From contig JAFAFP010000141.1 in NCBI GenBank assembly GCA_023423415.1, positions 1-25,631 on the forward strand: a DNA stretch of 25,631 nucleotides, given 5' to 3'. The position numbers were made by a program, and so were the translations under genes. Origin of the DNA: Pseudomonadota bacterium. GTDB lineage: Bacteria > Pseudomonadota > Alphaproteobacteria > Rhizobiales > Xanthobacteraceae. A model generated the notes under the pieces. It did not search any database, had not been told where the DNA came from, and saw only the letters and a program-made list of their open reading frames with translations. Positions 1 to 7,338 of the stretch are shown piece by piece (the stretch's first letter is position 1; every line of letters starts with the position of its first letter).

Positions 1-371
1 TCGCACGGATTAGAGCGGTGCTCAGGCGAGGACAACCGAACGCCAAACAGCCGGCACAATACTGTTTCGACCGCTGGCGGCTGGATATCGCTGCACGTGA
101 ATTGCTGCGGGATGACGGCGTGACCGTGCCGCTCAGCACCGGCGAATACGATCTCTTGATGGCCTTCGTTGAACGACCGCAACGTGTGCTCAACCGCGAC
201 CAACTGCTCGATCTGGCCCGCGGGCGGGCGGCCTCGACCTTCGACCGGAGCATTGACACTCAGGTCAGTCGCTTGCGGAAGAAGATCGAACGCGATCCGA
301 CTGATCCGAAGATCATTAAGACGGTGTGGGGCGGTGGCTACAGCTTCACTGCGGCGGTGAGCCAGGAATGA
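1..371 (+). CDS. OmpR-family response regulator, C-terminal part (5' cut by window edge)
   Basis: The reading frame is already open at the first bases: codons from position 3 read ARIRAVLRR, the usual end of an OmpR-type receiver and linker. A GTG at 18 is therefore an internal valine, not the start. What remains is the winged-helix DNA-binding domain, with an LSTGEYDLL-like segment, a recognition-helix region FDRSIDTQVSRLRKKIE and the closing wing IIKTVWGGGYSF. The phosphorylated receiver lies outside the window. The stop overlaps the start of the sensor kinase (ATGA), so the two are translationally coupled and should be partners. The family call is secure; the regulon cannot be told from here. 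Confidence 0.93.
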   Translation, partial: ARIRAVLRRGQPNAKQPAQYCFDRWRLDIAARELLRDDGVTVPLSTGEYDLLMAFVERPQRVLNRDQLLDLARGRAASTFDRSIDTQVSRLRKKIERDPTDPKIIKTVWGGGYSFTAAVSQE

Positions 372-1765
372 ATCGCTTGCTACCACAGAGCCTGTTCGGG
401 CAGACGCTGCTGCTACTGCTCGCAGGGCTGGTGATATCGCACGCGCTCGGTTCGTGGATCTATTCGCTTGACCGTGAAAATGCAGTGCGCGCCGTCGGCG
501 GACTGGCGACCGCGCAACGTATTGCCAATGTGGCGCGTCTAGTCGATGAGGTTCCCACAGAATGGCGGCGACGACTTGTGTCCGGCCTGAGTGATCAGAG
601 CTTGCGGGTGACGCTGACTGAAAATCCGACCATTGCTCAAGCTCACGATCCAGGTGCCGTCGCCGAAGCAATCCGTAACTATCTCGCGCAACAACTCAAG
701 CTGGCCCCTTCCCGCCAACCCATTGTTCTCGCGTCCGAAAACCTGGAGTCGCCGTTCGGCTGGGGTTTCGGTCGCGGACACGGCATGGGGCATGGACCAA
801 TGATGCGCGGCCTCGTACAACCACTCGAACTGCAAGTCGCCGTGCCGCTTGCGGATGGACAATGGCTGGCGTTCGCAACCAGCCTGCCCGCAGCAAGCGT
901 AGGATTTTCGCGCCAGTTTCTGATCTCGATGCTGGTGATGGCACTGTTCATCATCGCGATCTCAATCTGGGCCGCGCGCCGCCTGACCGCACCACTTGGA
1001 ACCATCGCACGAGCCGCTCAGAAACTCGGCGGCGACATGAACGCACCGCCCTTGCCGGAGAACGGGACAATCGAGATGCGTCAGGCAGCCCATGCCTTCA
1101 ACGACATGCAGGCGCGGCTTCATGCCTTGATCGAAAATCGCACTAGGATATTGGCTGCCTTGTCACACGACCTACGTACACCGCTGACGCTGTTGCGACT
1201 GCGTGCGGAGAATGTCGAGAGCGTTGACGAACGCGACAAGATGCTCGCGACCGTCAAGGAGATGGATGCCATGATTGGCGCAACGCTGAATTTTGCACGT
1301 GAGGAGGCTAGCGTGGAGCCGCGCCGCTCCACCGACATCAGCGCGTTGACACAGAGCCTGGTCGATGACATGGCCGATGCCGGGCTTGATGTGGCAATGG
1401 CCCCGGCCGGGCCAATGCTGCTCACATGTCAACCAGCGGCACTCAGACGCGCGCTTACCAACCTTATCGACAATGCTGTCAAATACGGTAAGCGTGCGCG
1501 TCTATCGTTGCGCGCAACAACAAACTCGATCGAGATCGTAATCGACGACGACGGTCCGGGAATTCCCGAAAACGAGATCGAGCGCGTGACCCAACCTTTT
1601 TACCGTGTGGAAGGCTCTCGCAATCGTGACACTGGCGGTGTTGGGCTTGGCCTCGCCATTGCTCAATCGATCGTACAGGTCCATGGCGGAAAGCTGACAC
1701 TCAGCAATAGGTCAAGCGGAGGCCTGCACGCCATTTTAGTCCTGCCGATCCTACGTTCTTCCTGA
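368..1765 (+). CDS. Membrane sensor histidine kinase, partner of upstream OmpR-type regulator
   Basis: This is a 465-residue inner-membrane histidine kinase. I start it at the ATG overlapping the regulator's stop; an in-frame upstream start at 326 would lie inside the regulator. Layout: TM1 about 12-34, periplasmic region 35-182, TM2 about 183-203, HAMP about 204-256, HisKA with ALSHDLRTPL (phospho-accepting His267), then an HATPase with N-box NLIDNAVKYG, G1 box DDDGPGIP and G2 box GVGLGLAI. All catalytic boxes are intact. The periplasmic part has an unusual run, residues 131-148, in which His138, His142, Met140, Met145 and Met146 sit among glycines; this could bind a metal such as copper. 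Signal unknown, family certain. Confidence 0.95.
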   Translation: MNRLLPQSLFGQTLLLLLAGLVISHALGSWIYSLDRENAVRAVGGLATAQRIANVARLVDEVPTEWRRRLVSGLSDQSLRVTLTENPTIAQAHDPGAVAEAIRNYLAQQLKLAPSRQPIVLASENLESPFGWGFGRGHGMGHGPMMRGLVQPLELQVAVPLADGQWLAFATSLPAASVGFSRQFLISMLVMALFIIAISIWAARRLTAPLGTIARAAQKLGGDMNAPPLPENGTIEMRQAAHAFNDMQARLHALIENRTRILAALSHDLRTPLTLLRLRAENVESVDERDKMLATVKEMDAMIGATLNFAREEASVEPRRSTDISALTQSLVDDMADAGLDVAMAPAGPMLLTCQPAALRRALTNLIDNAVKYGKRARLSLRATTNSIEIVIDDDGPGIPENEIERVTQPFYRVEGSRNRDTGGVGLGLAIAQSIVQVHGGKLTLSNRSSGGLHAILVLPILRSS

Positions 1766-2227
1766 TTGCCGCGACGGTGTGGCGGCGTGGTGGTGGCGCA
1801 GGAGCCGGCGCGTACCGCCGGCCCGACAAAGCCTGCGCCGCATGACGGCGGCCTTGGAAAAGGCTCCTCGGGTCGTCGAGCCGCCGCCCTATTCAAGGAC
1901 AATGATTGGGGCTCACGCGTTCAGCGCCGCCGCAAAGGGCCGAGGCGCTCTCTCGAGCTTCTGAAGTTCGGTTTCCGTCGAAACTGAAGTGAGTAGCCGG
2001 GAGAAGGGTGGAAGGCCGTCGTTGTCCCTCCGCCTGACCCAATTGAAATCATTGTATTTTTTCTTCCCGCGCGCATCTAATTCCACCGCACAGGGAGATC
2101 GCGCTCCTTTGCTGCCAATACATCGCGCACAGCGTGTACCTCACAAAGATTCACGCCGTAGTGAACTATCCGCGGGGAACGCCCGACGTAGGGAAGGCAT
2201 TTCTCCTACGCAGAGGGGAACACTGGA
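1766..2227. other. 462-bp intergenic region, no recognisable gene
   Basis: I find no coding sequence with family resemblance on either strand. Just after the kinase stop there is a perfect 7-bp GC hairpin with a 5-nt loop (1804-1822), but no T-run follows, so it is at best a weak or Rho-assisted transcription end. The first half is very GC-rich. The part around 2040-2060 is more AT-rich, with a run of T at 2056-2061. The end carries a candidate stress promoter and ribosome binding site for the small gene at 2228. Confidence 0.6.
2176..2201 (+). promoter_or_regulatory. Possible EcfG (general stress sigma factor) promoter
   Basis: GGAAC at 2176-2180 is followed, after 17 nt, by CATT at 2198-2201. 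The alphaproteobacterial EcfG consensus is GGAAC, 16-17 nt, then CGTT, so this is one mismatch away. The distance to the start codon at 2228 leaves room for a short leader with an AGAGGGG-type ribosome binding site. One such match can arise by chance in GC-rich DNA. Confidence 0.3.
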
Positions 2228-2407
2228 ATGGATCAACAAGACGACGCGGCAGAACTGCAGCTGCACGCCGATCACTGCCAGCGCATGGCCGACAACACTC
2301 AGAACGAAGAGGATAAGAATCGCTGGCAAACGCTCGCGGATCGCTGCCGAGCGATGCTTGCCAAGCTCGGCGATCTCACCGGCCGAGCGCAATCCGACTC
2401 GGCTTAG
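2228..2407 (+). CDS. Small conserved-type helical protein, 59 residues, function unknown
   Basis: This short frame starts at an ATG preceded at good distance by a strong purine-rich ribosome binding site (GCAGAGGGGAACACTGG) and ends with TAG at 2405. The product is very hydrophilic, has no membrane segment, and is rich in Ala, Gln, Asp, Glu and Arg. The segments AELQLHADHCQRM and NRWQTLADRCRAML suggest two amphipathic helices, each with one Cys. Small proteins of this look (a pair of helices with a Cys-x2-3-Met/Ala pattern) are, to my knowledge, frequent in Bradyrhizobium relatives, but I cannot name a family. A candidate EcfG promoter upstream would make it a stress-induced protein; that is inference. 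Confidence 0.6.
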   Translation: MDQQDDAAELQLHADHCQRMADNTQNEEDKNRWQTLADRCRAMLAKLGDLTGRAQSDSA

Positions 2408-2634
2408 CGCCCCGACTTATTCCCGCTTTGAATGCACTACCAGTTCGAGCGTTGCCACACGTCGCTCGGTCAACGACCCTGCTGTTTTCTGGTCAATCAG
2501 CCGTGTCGGCCAGCCCAAACACGTTAGCGGCTGAAAGCCCTTGCCTTCGAACCTGGCATAGAGAGAATGCTGCAACTCAGCTAATCCTGCCCAATTCCCG
2601 TCCCGCCTTGCTCGGGATGCTCCAAAAGCGCCGC

Positions 2635-3492
2635 ATGACCTTACCGATCCTCTACGCCGTTCTGGCGATGGCCTGCTACGGACTATCCGATTTCATCTAC
2701 AAGCAAGCCGCCGCCGCCGGAATGCGGGCGGATCATTTCCTGATGGCGCAGGCCTGGATCTTCTGTCCAACGGTGATTGTCTATGCGCTTGCGACGCACA
2801 GCTTCGCCGCGACACCCGCGGCTTTATGGGGTGCGCTCGCTGGATTGTTCTACTTTATCGGCTTCTATTATTTCGTCCGCAGCCTCGCAACCGGATCGGT
2901 CAGCACCAATTCGACGATCTTCCGCTTGAACTTCATCATCACGGTTGTTCTAGCGATCGCTCTGCTCGGCGAACCTTTGACGATTGCCAAAGTCGCTGGA
3001 CTGGCCCTCGCTCTGGTCGCTACCTGGCTGCTGGTAAGCACCGGTTCGGCCAAGCCTTCTGCAACGATGAGTGGACGGCGCGCTTCGCTGCTTCAAGTCG
3101 GGATCGCTACGACTGCGTTCGGCACAGCGACTTTTTTTCATGCCCTGGGATTGAGACAAGGCGCATCACCGGAGACGTTGATGGTCGCGCAGGCAGCGGT
3201 GTTCATGCCGGTCGCAACGCTTGTGACGTATCGCACCAACGGCAATCTGCGATTGCCAAAAGGCATCTTCAGATACAGCCTTCCGGCATCGGTCGTGCTC
3301 GTCTGCGCGACGTTGTTCCTGCTGCGCGGCCTCAGCCTTGGTCCGGCCAGTGTGCTTGTGCCGATCGCACAAATGGGCTTCATCGTCGCCGCGCTGCTTG
3401 GCGTCTTTGTCCTGCGAGAGGGCGTAACCGCGCGCAAGCTCGCGGGACTTGCGTCCGCACTTGCGGCGCTGGCCGTATTAGCGACACATTAA
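2635..3492 (+). CDS. EamA/DMT-family transporter
   Basis: This is a 285-residue inner-membrane protein of the drug/metabolite transporter superfamily, built from two repeats of five membrane helices. The first EamA repeat covers about 1-140, with the family-like opening LPILYAVLAMACYGLSDFIYK and LGEPLTIAKVAGLALALVATWLL at its end. The second covers about 150-285, with SLGPASVLVPIAQMG and FVLREGVTARKLAGL. The frame is open back to 2428, but the upstream residues are polar and unlike the family. I therefore prefer the ATG at 2635; the ATG at 2617 (MLQKRR) is an alternative. Neither has a strong ribosome binding site. Substrate unknown; members export amino acids or other metabolites. It stands alone, convergent with the chemotaxis gene. 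Confidence 0.88.
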   Translation: MTLPILYAVLAMACYGLSDFIYKQAAAAGMRADHFLMAQAWIFCPTVIVYALATHSFAATPAALWGALAGLFYFIGFYYFVRSLATGSVSTNSTIFRLNFIITVVLAIALLGEPLTIAKVAGLALALVATWLLVSTGSAKPSATMSGRRASLLQVGIATTAFGTATFFHALGLRQGASPETLMVAQAAVFMPVATLVTYRTNGNLRLPKGIFRYSLPASVVLVCATLFLLRGLSLGPASVLVPIAQMGFIVAALLGVFVLREGVTARKLAGLASALAALAVLATH

Positions 3493-3567
3493 AGTCCGGC
3501 GATCCTGCTGCTCGTCACCGATGAGACGATGAGCGCATTCCGATCAGACGGATGAGATGCTGACCAT

Positions 3568-5409
3568 CTACGCCGCCGAACGACGCAGCTCCGCCAACGA
3601 AGAGGACGAGAGCGGTTCGCCAACGTCGCTGAATCGAAAATAGGCAACCTGCTCGCTCATCGCGACCTGCTGCTGTTCAAGAGTTTTTGCCGTCGCGGCA
3701 TTTTCCTCCACAAGCGCAGAGTTCTGCTGCGTGACCTCATCCATCTGGGTCAAGGCCCGGTTGACCTGATCGATTCCTGTCGCCTGCTCTGTGCTTGAAT
3801 TGGCGATATCTGCGACGATCTGCGCAACATTTTCAATCGCCCCGACGATCTCGTTAAGGGAACGCCCGGCGTCATTCACCAGCTCCACGCCTTCGCGCAC
3901 TTGCGACGATGAACTGCCGATCAGACCCTGAATATCCTTGGCGGCTTGTGACGAACGCTGCGCAAGGCTGCGAACCTCCGATGCGACCACTGCGAAGCCC
4001 CGGCCGGCCTCCCCGGCCCGAGCCGCTTCGACCGCCGCATTGAGCGCAAGCAGGTTGGTTTGTCGTGCGATTTCATCGATGGTCGAAATGATATCGGACA
4101 TGCGGCCCGAGGACTCCTCGATCCGAGCCATCGCATTCACCGCGTTGGTGACAACGGCTCCACCGCGACTTGCGATCTCCTGCGTATCTTGCACCAGTCG
4201 ATTGGCATGCTGGGCGTTCTCGGCATTTTTCCGAACCGTCGCCGCAATCTCCTCCATCGAGGCTGACGTTTCTTCCAGGCTTGCCGCCTGCTCCTCGGTT
4301 CGCTGAGACAGATCCGTCGTGCTTGTTGAGATTTCCGCGGCAGCGTTCGACACCTCCGCACTCGACATTGCGATATTCTTGATCGTGCTCTGCAGATGCC
4401 CGATCGCCGAATTGAAGTGGTCGCGGATCTTCACATATTCCACCGTCCAGTTGTCATCGACGCGATAGGTCAGATCGCCCTGCGCCAATCGTTCGAGCCC
4501 GACACCAAGACCATCGACGACGCGCTGAACTTGCCGTGCCGCTTCCGCCTTGGCAGCTTCGTTCTGCGTACGCTCCCGCTCCGCCATTTCGCGCTGCTCC
4601 GCAGCGCGCGCTTCGGAAGCTTTCAATGCAAGGGCGTTATCCTTGAACACCTGAACAGCCTTGGCCATATCGCCAACTTCATCACTGCGATTTTGTCCCA
4701 CCACGTCGACAGTCAAGTTTCCACTGGCAAGACCACCCATGGTTCCGACCAGCTTCTTCAGCGGCCGTATGACGCTTCGCCCCGTGAATACGACACCACA
4801 GACAGCGGACAACATCGCAATGATGCCGAGAACGCTCATAACCAGAGTCATCCGGTCAATGTCTGCAGCCAGTTGCTCATTAATGCGGGCGGTACGCTTC
4901 TGATAGAGCTGGGCCAACGCTTCGAGGTCTTTGTTGAGCGCGGTCCGCACATTGCGGTTGGCATCATTGTCGCCCCATTCGCGGCCGGCAGCGGGGCTGA
5001 CTTCGACCCAAAGCCGCACCAACTCCCGACGAAAATCCTGGAACTGCGCAACGCGTTTTGAGAATTCGCTGAAGGCTGCAGCATCGTCGGCCTGAACAAC
5101 GGCCTTCCATGCTTCGACGACCTTCGAGATTTCAGCGTTGAACCGCAGCAGATTGTCGCCGAAGCGTTTGGCGGCAGCTTTATCGGCCGCCATGTAGATG
5201 CCGCGCGATTCCATAACCACCGCGTAGATCAGACTGTTGACGCGCTCGACGTTCTGGGAGCCGGCGAAAGCCATCTCCAGCTGCTGCGAAAGTCGCGCAT
5301 TGTTGCGCGAATTGACCACTGCATATCCCGCCAGAACGACAGTGAGAAAGCCGAGCAGCGCAAACAGGGCATAGAGCTTGGCCGAAATAGAGATACTTCT
5401 TACCTGCAT
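3568..5409 (-). CDS. Methyl-accepting chemotaxis protein
   Basis: This is a 613-residue chemoreceptor. TM1 lies at about 11-32, a mostly helical periplasmic sensing domain of about 155 residues follows (four-helix-bundle type), and TM2 lies at about 188-210. A HAMP domain follows (RSVIRPLKKLVGTMGGLASG), then a coiled coil rich in Ala, Glu and Arg (about 262-292) and a second HAMP-like unit (about 295-345, LERLAQGDLTYRV). The signalling hairpin, about 350-590, carries the conserved tip around 444-478, including IDEIARQTNLLALNAAVE and GRGFAVVASEVR. There is no C-terminal CheR-binding pentapeptide; the end is LAELRRSAA. The start has a good ribosome binding site (GTAGGAGAGG) a dozen bases upstream. 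A perfect palindrome lies 107 bp upstream of the ATG. Ligand unknown. Confidence 0.95.
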   Translation of the reverse strand: MQVRSISISAKLYALFALLGFLTVVLAGYAVVNSRNNARLSQQLEMAFAGSQNVERVNSLIYAVVMESRGIYMAADKAAAKRFGDNLLRFNAEISKVVEAWKAVVQADDAAAFSEFSKRVAQFQDFRRELVRLWVEVSPAAGREWGDNDANRNVRTALNKDLEALAQLYQKRTARINEQLAADIDRMTLVMSVLGIIAMLSAVCGVVFTGRSVIRPLKKLVGTMGGLASGNLTVDVVGQNRSDEVGDMAKAVQVFKDNALALKASEARAAEQREMAERERTQNEAAKAEAARQVQRVVDGLGVGLERLAQGDLTYRVDDNWTVEYVKIRDHFNSAIGHLQSTIKNIAMSSAEVSNAAAEISTSTTDLSQRTEEQAASLEETSASMEEIAATVRKNAENAQHANRLVQDTQEIASRGGAVVTNAVNAMARIEESSGRMSDIISTIDEIARQTNLLALNAAVEAARAGEAGRGFAVVASEVRSLAQRSSQAAKDIQGLIGSSSSQVREGVELVNDAGRSLNEIVGAIENVAQIVADIANSSTEQATGIDQVNRALTQMDEVTQQNSALVEENAATAKTLEQQQVAMSEQVAYFRFSDVGEPLSSSSLAELRRSAA

Positions 5410-5515
5410 AGTAGTCCGCCTCTCCTACCCGCAATGCTCTGGATCGAGACGCCGTCAAGGCCCATCGCCGAGTCCATGTCATCTCGGTATCGTGGCCTGG
5501 AAGATTTTACCGATT

Positions 5516-5536
5516 AGGTTAGTAAATTACTAACCT
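5516..5536. promoter_or_regulatory. Perfect 21-bp palindrome, candidate operator of the chemoreceptor gene
   Basis: Two 10-bp arms, AGGTTAGTAA and TTACTAACCT, flank one central A. Such AT-rich, odd-length perfect dyads are typical of TetR-, MarR- or GntR-type operators and do not look like a terminator. It sits in the promoter region of the minus-strand chemotaxis gene and downstream of the terminator of the MetE-like gene, so the chemoreceptor is the natural target. No matching regulator gene lies next to it. Confidence 0.55.
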
Positions 5537-5615
5537 TCGAGGCCATTGCGCACGCCGGGATGTCGCATCTGGCGCGGCCATGCTTCGAGCCCACACGGGG
5601 CCGCCTCAAAAGCAA

Positions 5616-5647
5616 ATGGTCCGGCGCAGGAAACCGCGCCGGACCAT
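5616..5647 (-). terminator. Rho-independent terminator of the MetE-like gene
   Basis: A perfect 12-bp GC-rich stem (arms 5616-5627 and 5636-5647, ATGGTCCGGCGC and its complement) with an 8-nt loop lies 22 bp beyond the stop of the minus-strand gene. Read on the minus strand it is followed by TTGCTTTTG, a moderate T-run. This separates the methyltransferase transcript from the chemoreceptor promoter. Confidence 0.8.
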
Positions 5648-5669
5648 AGCTGCACTACAGGGTGACGTG

Positions 5670-6779
5670 TTACTTGCCCCAGACTTCTTGCGACAGTTCG
5701 ACAACCTCACGCATCTTGGCCCATTGCTGGTCCTCAGTGAGCTCATTGCCCTCCTCGGTCGAGGCAAAGCCGCATTGCGGCGACAGGCAGAACTGCTCAA
5801 GCGGAGCGAACTTTGCGGCCTCATCAATGCGGCGCTTGACGTCGTCCTTCTTTTCCAGCGTACCGCTTTTCGACGTGATCAGACCCAGCACCACCTGTTT
5901 CTCGCCCTTCGGCAGGAAACGCAGCGGCTCGAACCCGCCGGCTCGCTCAGTGTCGTATTCGAGGAAATAGCCGTCGTAGTTGCATTTGCCGAGCATCACC
6001 TCGGCGACCGGCTCGTAGCCGCCTTCGGAAATCCACGTCGAACGGAAATTACCGCGACAGACATGCGTGGTGATCACCATATCCGCTGGCTTGTCCTTCA
6101 GCGCGAGGTTGATCATGGCGGCGTATTTTTCTTGCAGACCTGCCGGGTCGTCGCCACGATCCTTGGCCTTCTGCAGCTCAGCCGGAGAGCACAGATAAGC
6201 CCAGACCGTATCGTCAAACTGCAGATAGCGGCAGCCGGCGGCGTAGAACTCACGGATCGCCTTGGCGTAGGCCTTGCCCGTATCCTCAAAGAACCCATCC
6301 ATGTCCGGATAGACCGTCTCGCTGATCGCGCGGCGACCACCACGGAAATGCAACACCGTCGGCGACGGAATGGTCATCTTCGGCGTGGCCTTGGTGTTGG
6401 CTTTCAGAAAGCGGAAATGCTCGAGGAACGGATGGTCGGACGGAAAATCGACCTTACCGTCGATCTTCAAGGTCTGCGCCTTGGTCTGCACGCCGGCAAA
6501 CTGGATGCCCTGATCCGCACTCACCAACTTCACGCCATCGAGAAGGCCGAGAAAATCGAAATGCCACCAGGAGCGGCGGAACTCACCGTCGGTCGCAAGC
6601 TGCAGGCCAACCTCTTCCTGCTTCTTGATGAGCTTGCGGATTTCGTCGTCCTCAACTGCCTTCAGTTGATTGGCTGTGATCTCACCCTTCTCGAACTGGG
6701 CCCTGGCCTGCTTCAGCGCTTGCGGGCGAAGGAAACTGCCGACTTGATCGGCGCGAAAGGGCGGCTTGTTTCTTTGCAT
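5670..6779 (-). CDS. MetE C-terminal-like methyltransferase (YxjG/YxjH type)
   Basis: This 369-residue protein is related to the catalytic half of cobalamin-independent methionine synthase (MetE, about 750 residues). It lacks the N-terminal half, as the B. subtilis YxjG/YxjH group does. Expected zinc ligands are visible: THVCRGN (His239, Cys241), a Glu in FLEYD (Glu274, tentative) and Cys336 in SPQCGF. Typical family pieces are RADQVGSFLRP at the N terminus and FDDTVWAYLC in the middle. The likely reaction is methyl transfer to homocysteine or a related thiol; the methyl donor is uncertain, because the folate-binding N-terminal half is missing. It is monocistronic, with a clear terminator. 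The leader has two adjacent hairpins and hardly any free ribosome binding site. Confidence 0.9.
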   Translation of the reverse strand: MQRNKPPFRADQVGSFLRPQALKQARAQFEKGEITANQLKAVEDDEIRKLIKKQEEVGLQLATDGEFRRSWWHFDFLGLLDGVKLVSADQGIQFAGVQTKAQTLKIDGKVDFPSDHPFLEHFRFLKANTKATPKMTIPSPTVLHFRGGRRAISETVYPDMDGFFEDTGKAYAKAIREFYAAGCRYLQFDDTVWAYLCSPAELQKAKDRGDDPAGLQEKYAAMINLALKDKPADMVITTHVCRGNFRSTWISEGGYEPVAEVMLGKCNYDGYFLEYDTERAGGFEPLRFLPKGEKQVVLGLITSKSGTLEKKDDVKRRIDEAAKFAPLEQFCLSPQCGFASTEEGNELTEDQQWAKMREVVELSQEVWGK

Positions 6780-6787
6780 GGTACGCT

Positions 6788-6832
6788 CTTGCTCGGTGGA
6801 AACAGAGCAAGGGGCTTACACGAATTGCCCCT
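6788..6832 (-). promoter_or_regulatory. Double-hairpin leader directly before the MetE-like start codon
   Basis: On the minus strand, AGGGGC (6832-6827) pairs with GCCCCT (6815-6810), and TTGCTC (6810-6805, extendable by one pair) pairs with GAGCAA (6794-6789). The second stem ends about 8 nt before the ATG at 6779, where only a weak GAGCAAGAG could act as ribosome binding site, so stem 2 would hide it. The two stems compete for bases 6810-6811. I could not match this to SAM-II or another riboswitch core known to me. Confidence 0.4.
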
Positions 6833-6908
6833 CTGATTGGGACATTTCGTAGGATTTATCCCACAAAGTTCCTCAACCACTCACTGCACCTCTCATCGGC
6901 TGAAGCGA

Positions 6909-6927
6909 AGAGGATCGGCGATCCTCT
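6909..6927. promoter_or_regulatory. Perfect 19-bp inverted repeat upstream of the MetE-like gene
   Basis: Arms AGAGGATC and GATCCTCT surround GGC, about 130 bp upstream of the minus-strand methyltransferase start. No T-run follows on either strand, which speaks against a terminator. It could be an operator or an RNA hairpin early in the leader. Nothing more specific can be said. Confidence 0.3.
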
Positions 6928-6998
6928 CCCGATAGGTCCAATCACGCAAAAAAACAGGATTCCGACGTCTGAATCTCGACGCCTGATCAATCATGCAA

Positions 6999-7014
6999 CA
7001 TGTAAAATTACATG
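6999..7014. promoter_or_regulatory. Palindrome overlapping the start of the decayed Rrf2 gene, likely autoregulatory operator
   Basis: CATGTAA, two bases, then TTACATG form a perfect 7-2-7 dyad whose last ATG is the start codon of the Rrf2-like frame at 7012. Its halves, with flanking bases AACATGTAAAA and TTCATGTAATT, resemble the AANATGCATTT half-sites known for NsrR, an Rrf2-family repressor. Position and shape fit an autoregulatory site. Confidence 0.5.
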
Positions 7015-7338
7015 AAACGCGATAGCCGATTGGCAGGCGTACTCCACGTCCTGCTCCACATGGTCGAACTGGCCGGCCCGGCGACGTCAGGCATCATGCT
7101 GCAATCGTTATTGGCGGGAGCTTCGCAAGCTGGTCCGTCGCCATGTACGCACTGCGGCGGTGGAGGTCTTTGCGAGACCTTTAATGCCACGCATTTCCAA
7201 GACACTTCCTCCAAGACACTTCTTCCAAGACACTTCTTCCAAGACACTTCCGGGCTTGTCGCATATGACTTCCCGAGCCCGGCATCCTGCATCGCGTTGC
7301 CTTCGTCGCTCCGGGCTTCTATCGGTCGGCTGAATTGA
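7012..7338 (+). pseudogene. Decayed Rrf2-family transcriptional regulator
   Basis: The first 25 or so residues, MKRDSRLAGVLHVLLHMVEL then AGPATS, are a clear Rrf2-type N terminus (winged-helix repressors, some with an Fe-S cluster). After that the frame jumps to LLAGASQAGPSPCTHCGGGGL. This matches only loosely the stretch that in intact relatives runs from the end of the recognition helix to the wing (AGLREAG, then HGGGW). The segment with the usual TNPVVVRR motif is missing, as by an internal deletion. Downstream, four tandem 14-bp repeats (7196-7251) replace the rest, and 14 is not a multiple of three. No dimerisation helix or cluster-binding cysteine triad remains. The gene should be non-functional, although a 108-residue frame is still open. 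Confidence 0.7.
7196..7251 (+). repeat. Four tandem copies of a 14-bp repeat
   Basis: The unit TCCAAGACACTTCY is repeated head to tail four times (7196-7209, 7210-7223, 7224-7237, 7238-7251). Copies differ only at the last base (C, T, T, C). Such near-identical copies suggest recent slipped-strand expansion. It lies within the remnant of the Rrf2 gene, and copy-number change would shift the reading frame. Confidence 0.95.

Noticed and set aside
1804..1822. GC hairpin as Rho-independent terminator of the first two-component pair
   Set aside because: No T-run follows; kept only as a note on the intergenic region.
4396..5061. 221-codon plus-strand open frame opposite the chemoreceptor
   Set aside because: It lies wholly within the chemoreceptor gene, whose domains are all recognisable.
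5580..6836. 418-codon open frame on the plus strand opposite the MetE-like gene, longer than that gene itself
   Set aside because: The minus-strand product has clear family motifs and zinc ligands; the plus-strand product is a Leu/Arg-rich mirror typical of GC-rich antisense frames.
6780..7011. SAM-II or other known riboswitch before the MetE-like gene
   Set aside because: I could not find the conserved SAM-II core; only generic hairpins are seen, so no class is named.
7196..7251. Tandem 14-bp units as a CRISPR array
   Set aside because: Copies abut directly with no spacers and the unit is far too short.
7251..7317. AGCCCGG/CCGGGCT pair (7276-7282 with 7311-7317) as terminator of the DUF4149-like gene
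   Set aside because: The loop of 28 nt is long, there is no T-run, and a competing CGGGCT at 7251 makes the structure ambiguous.
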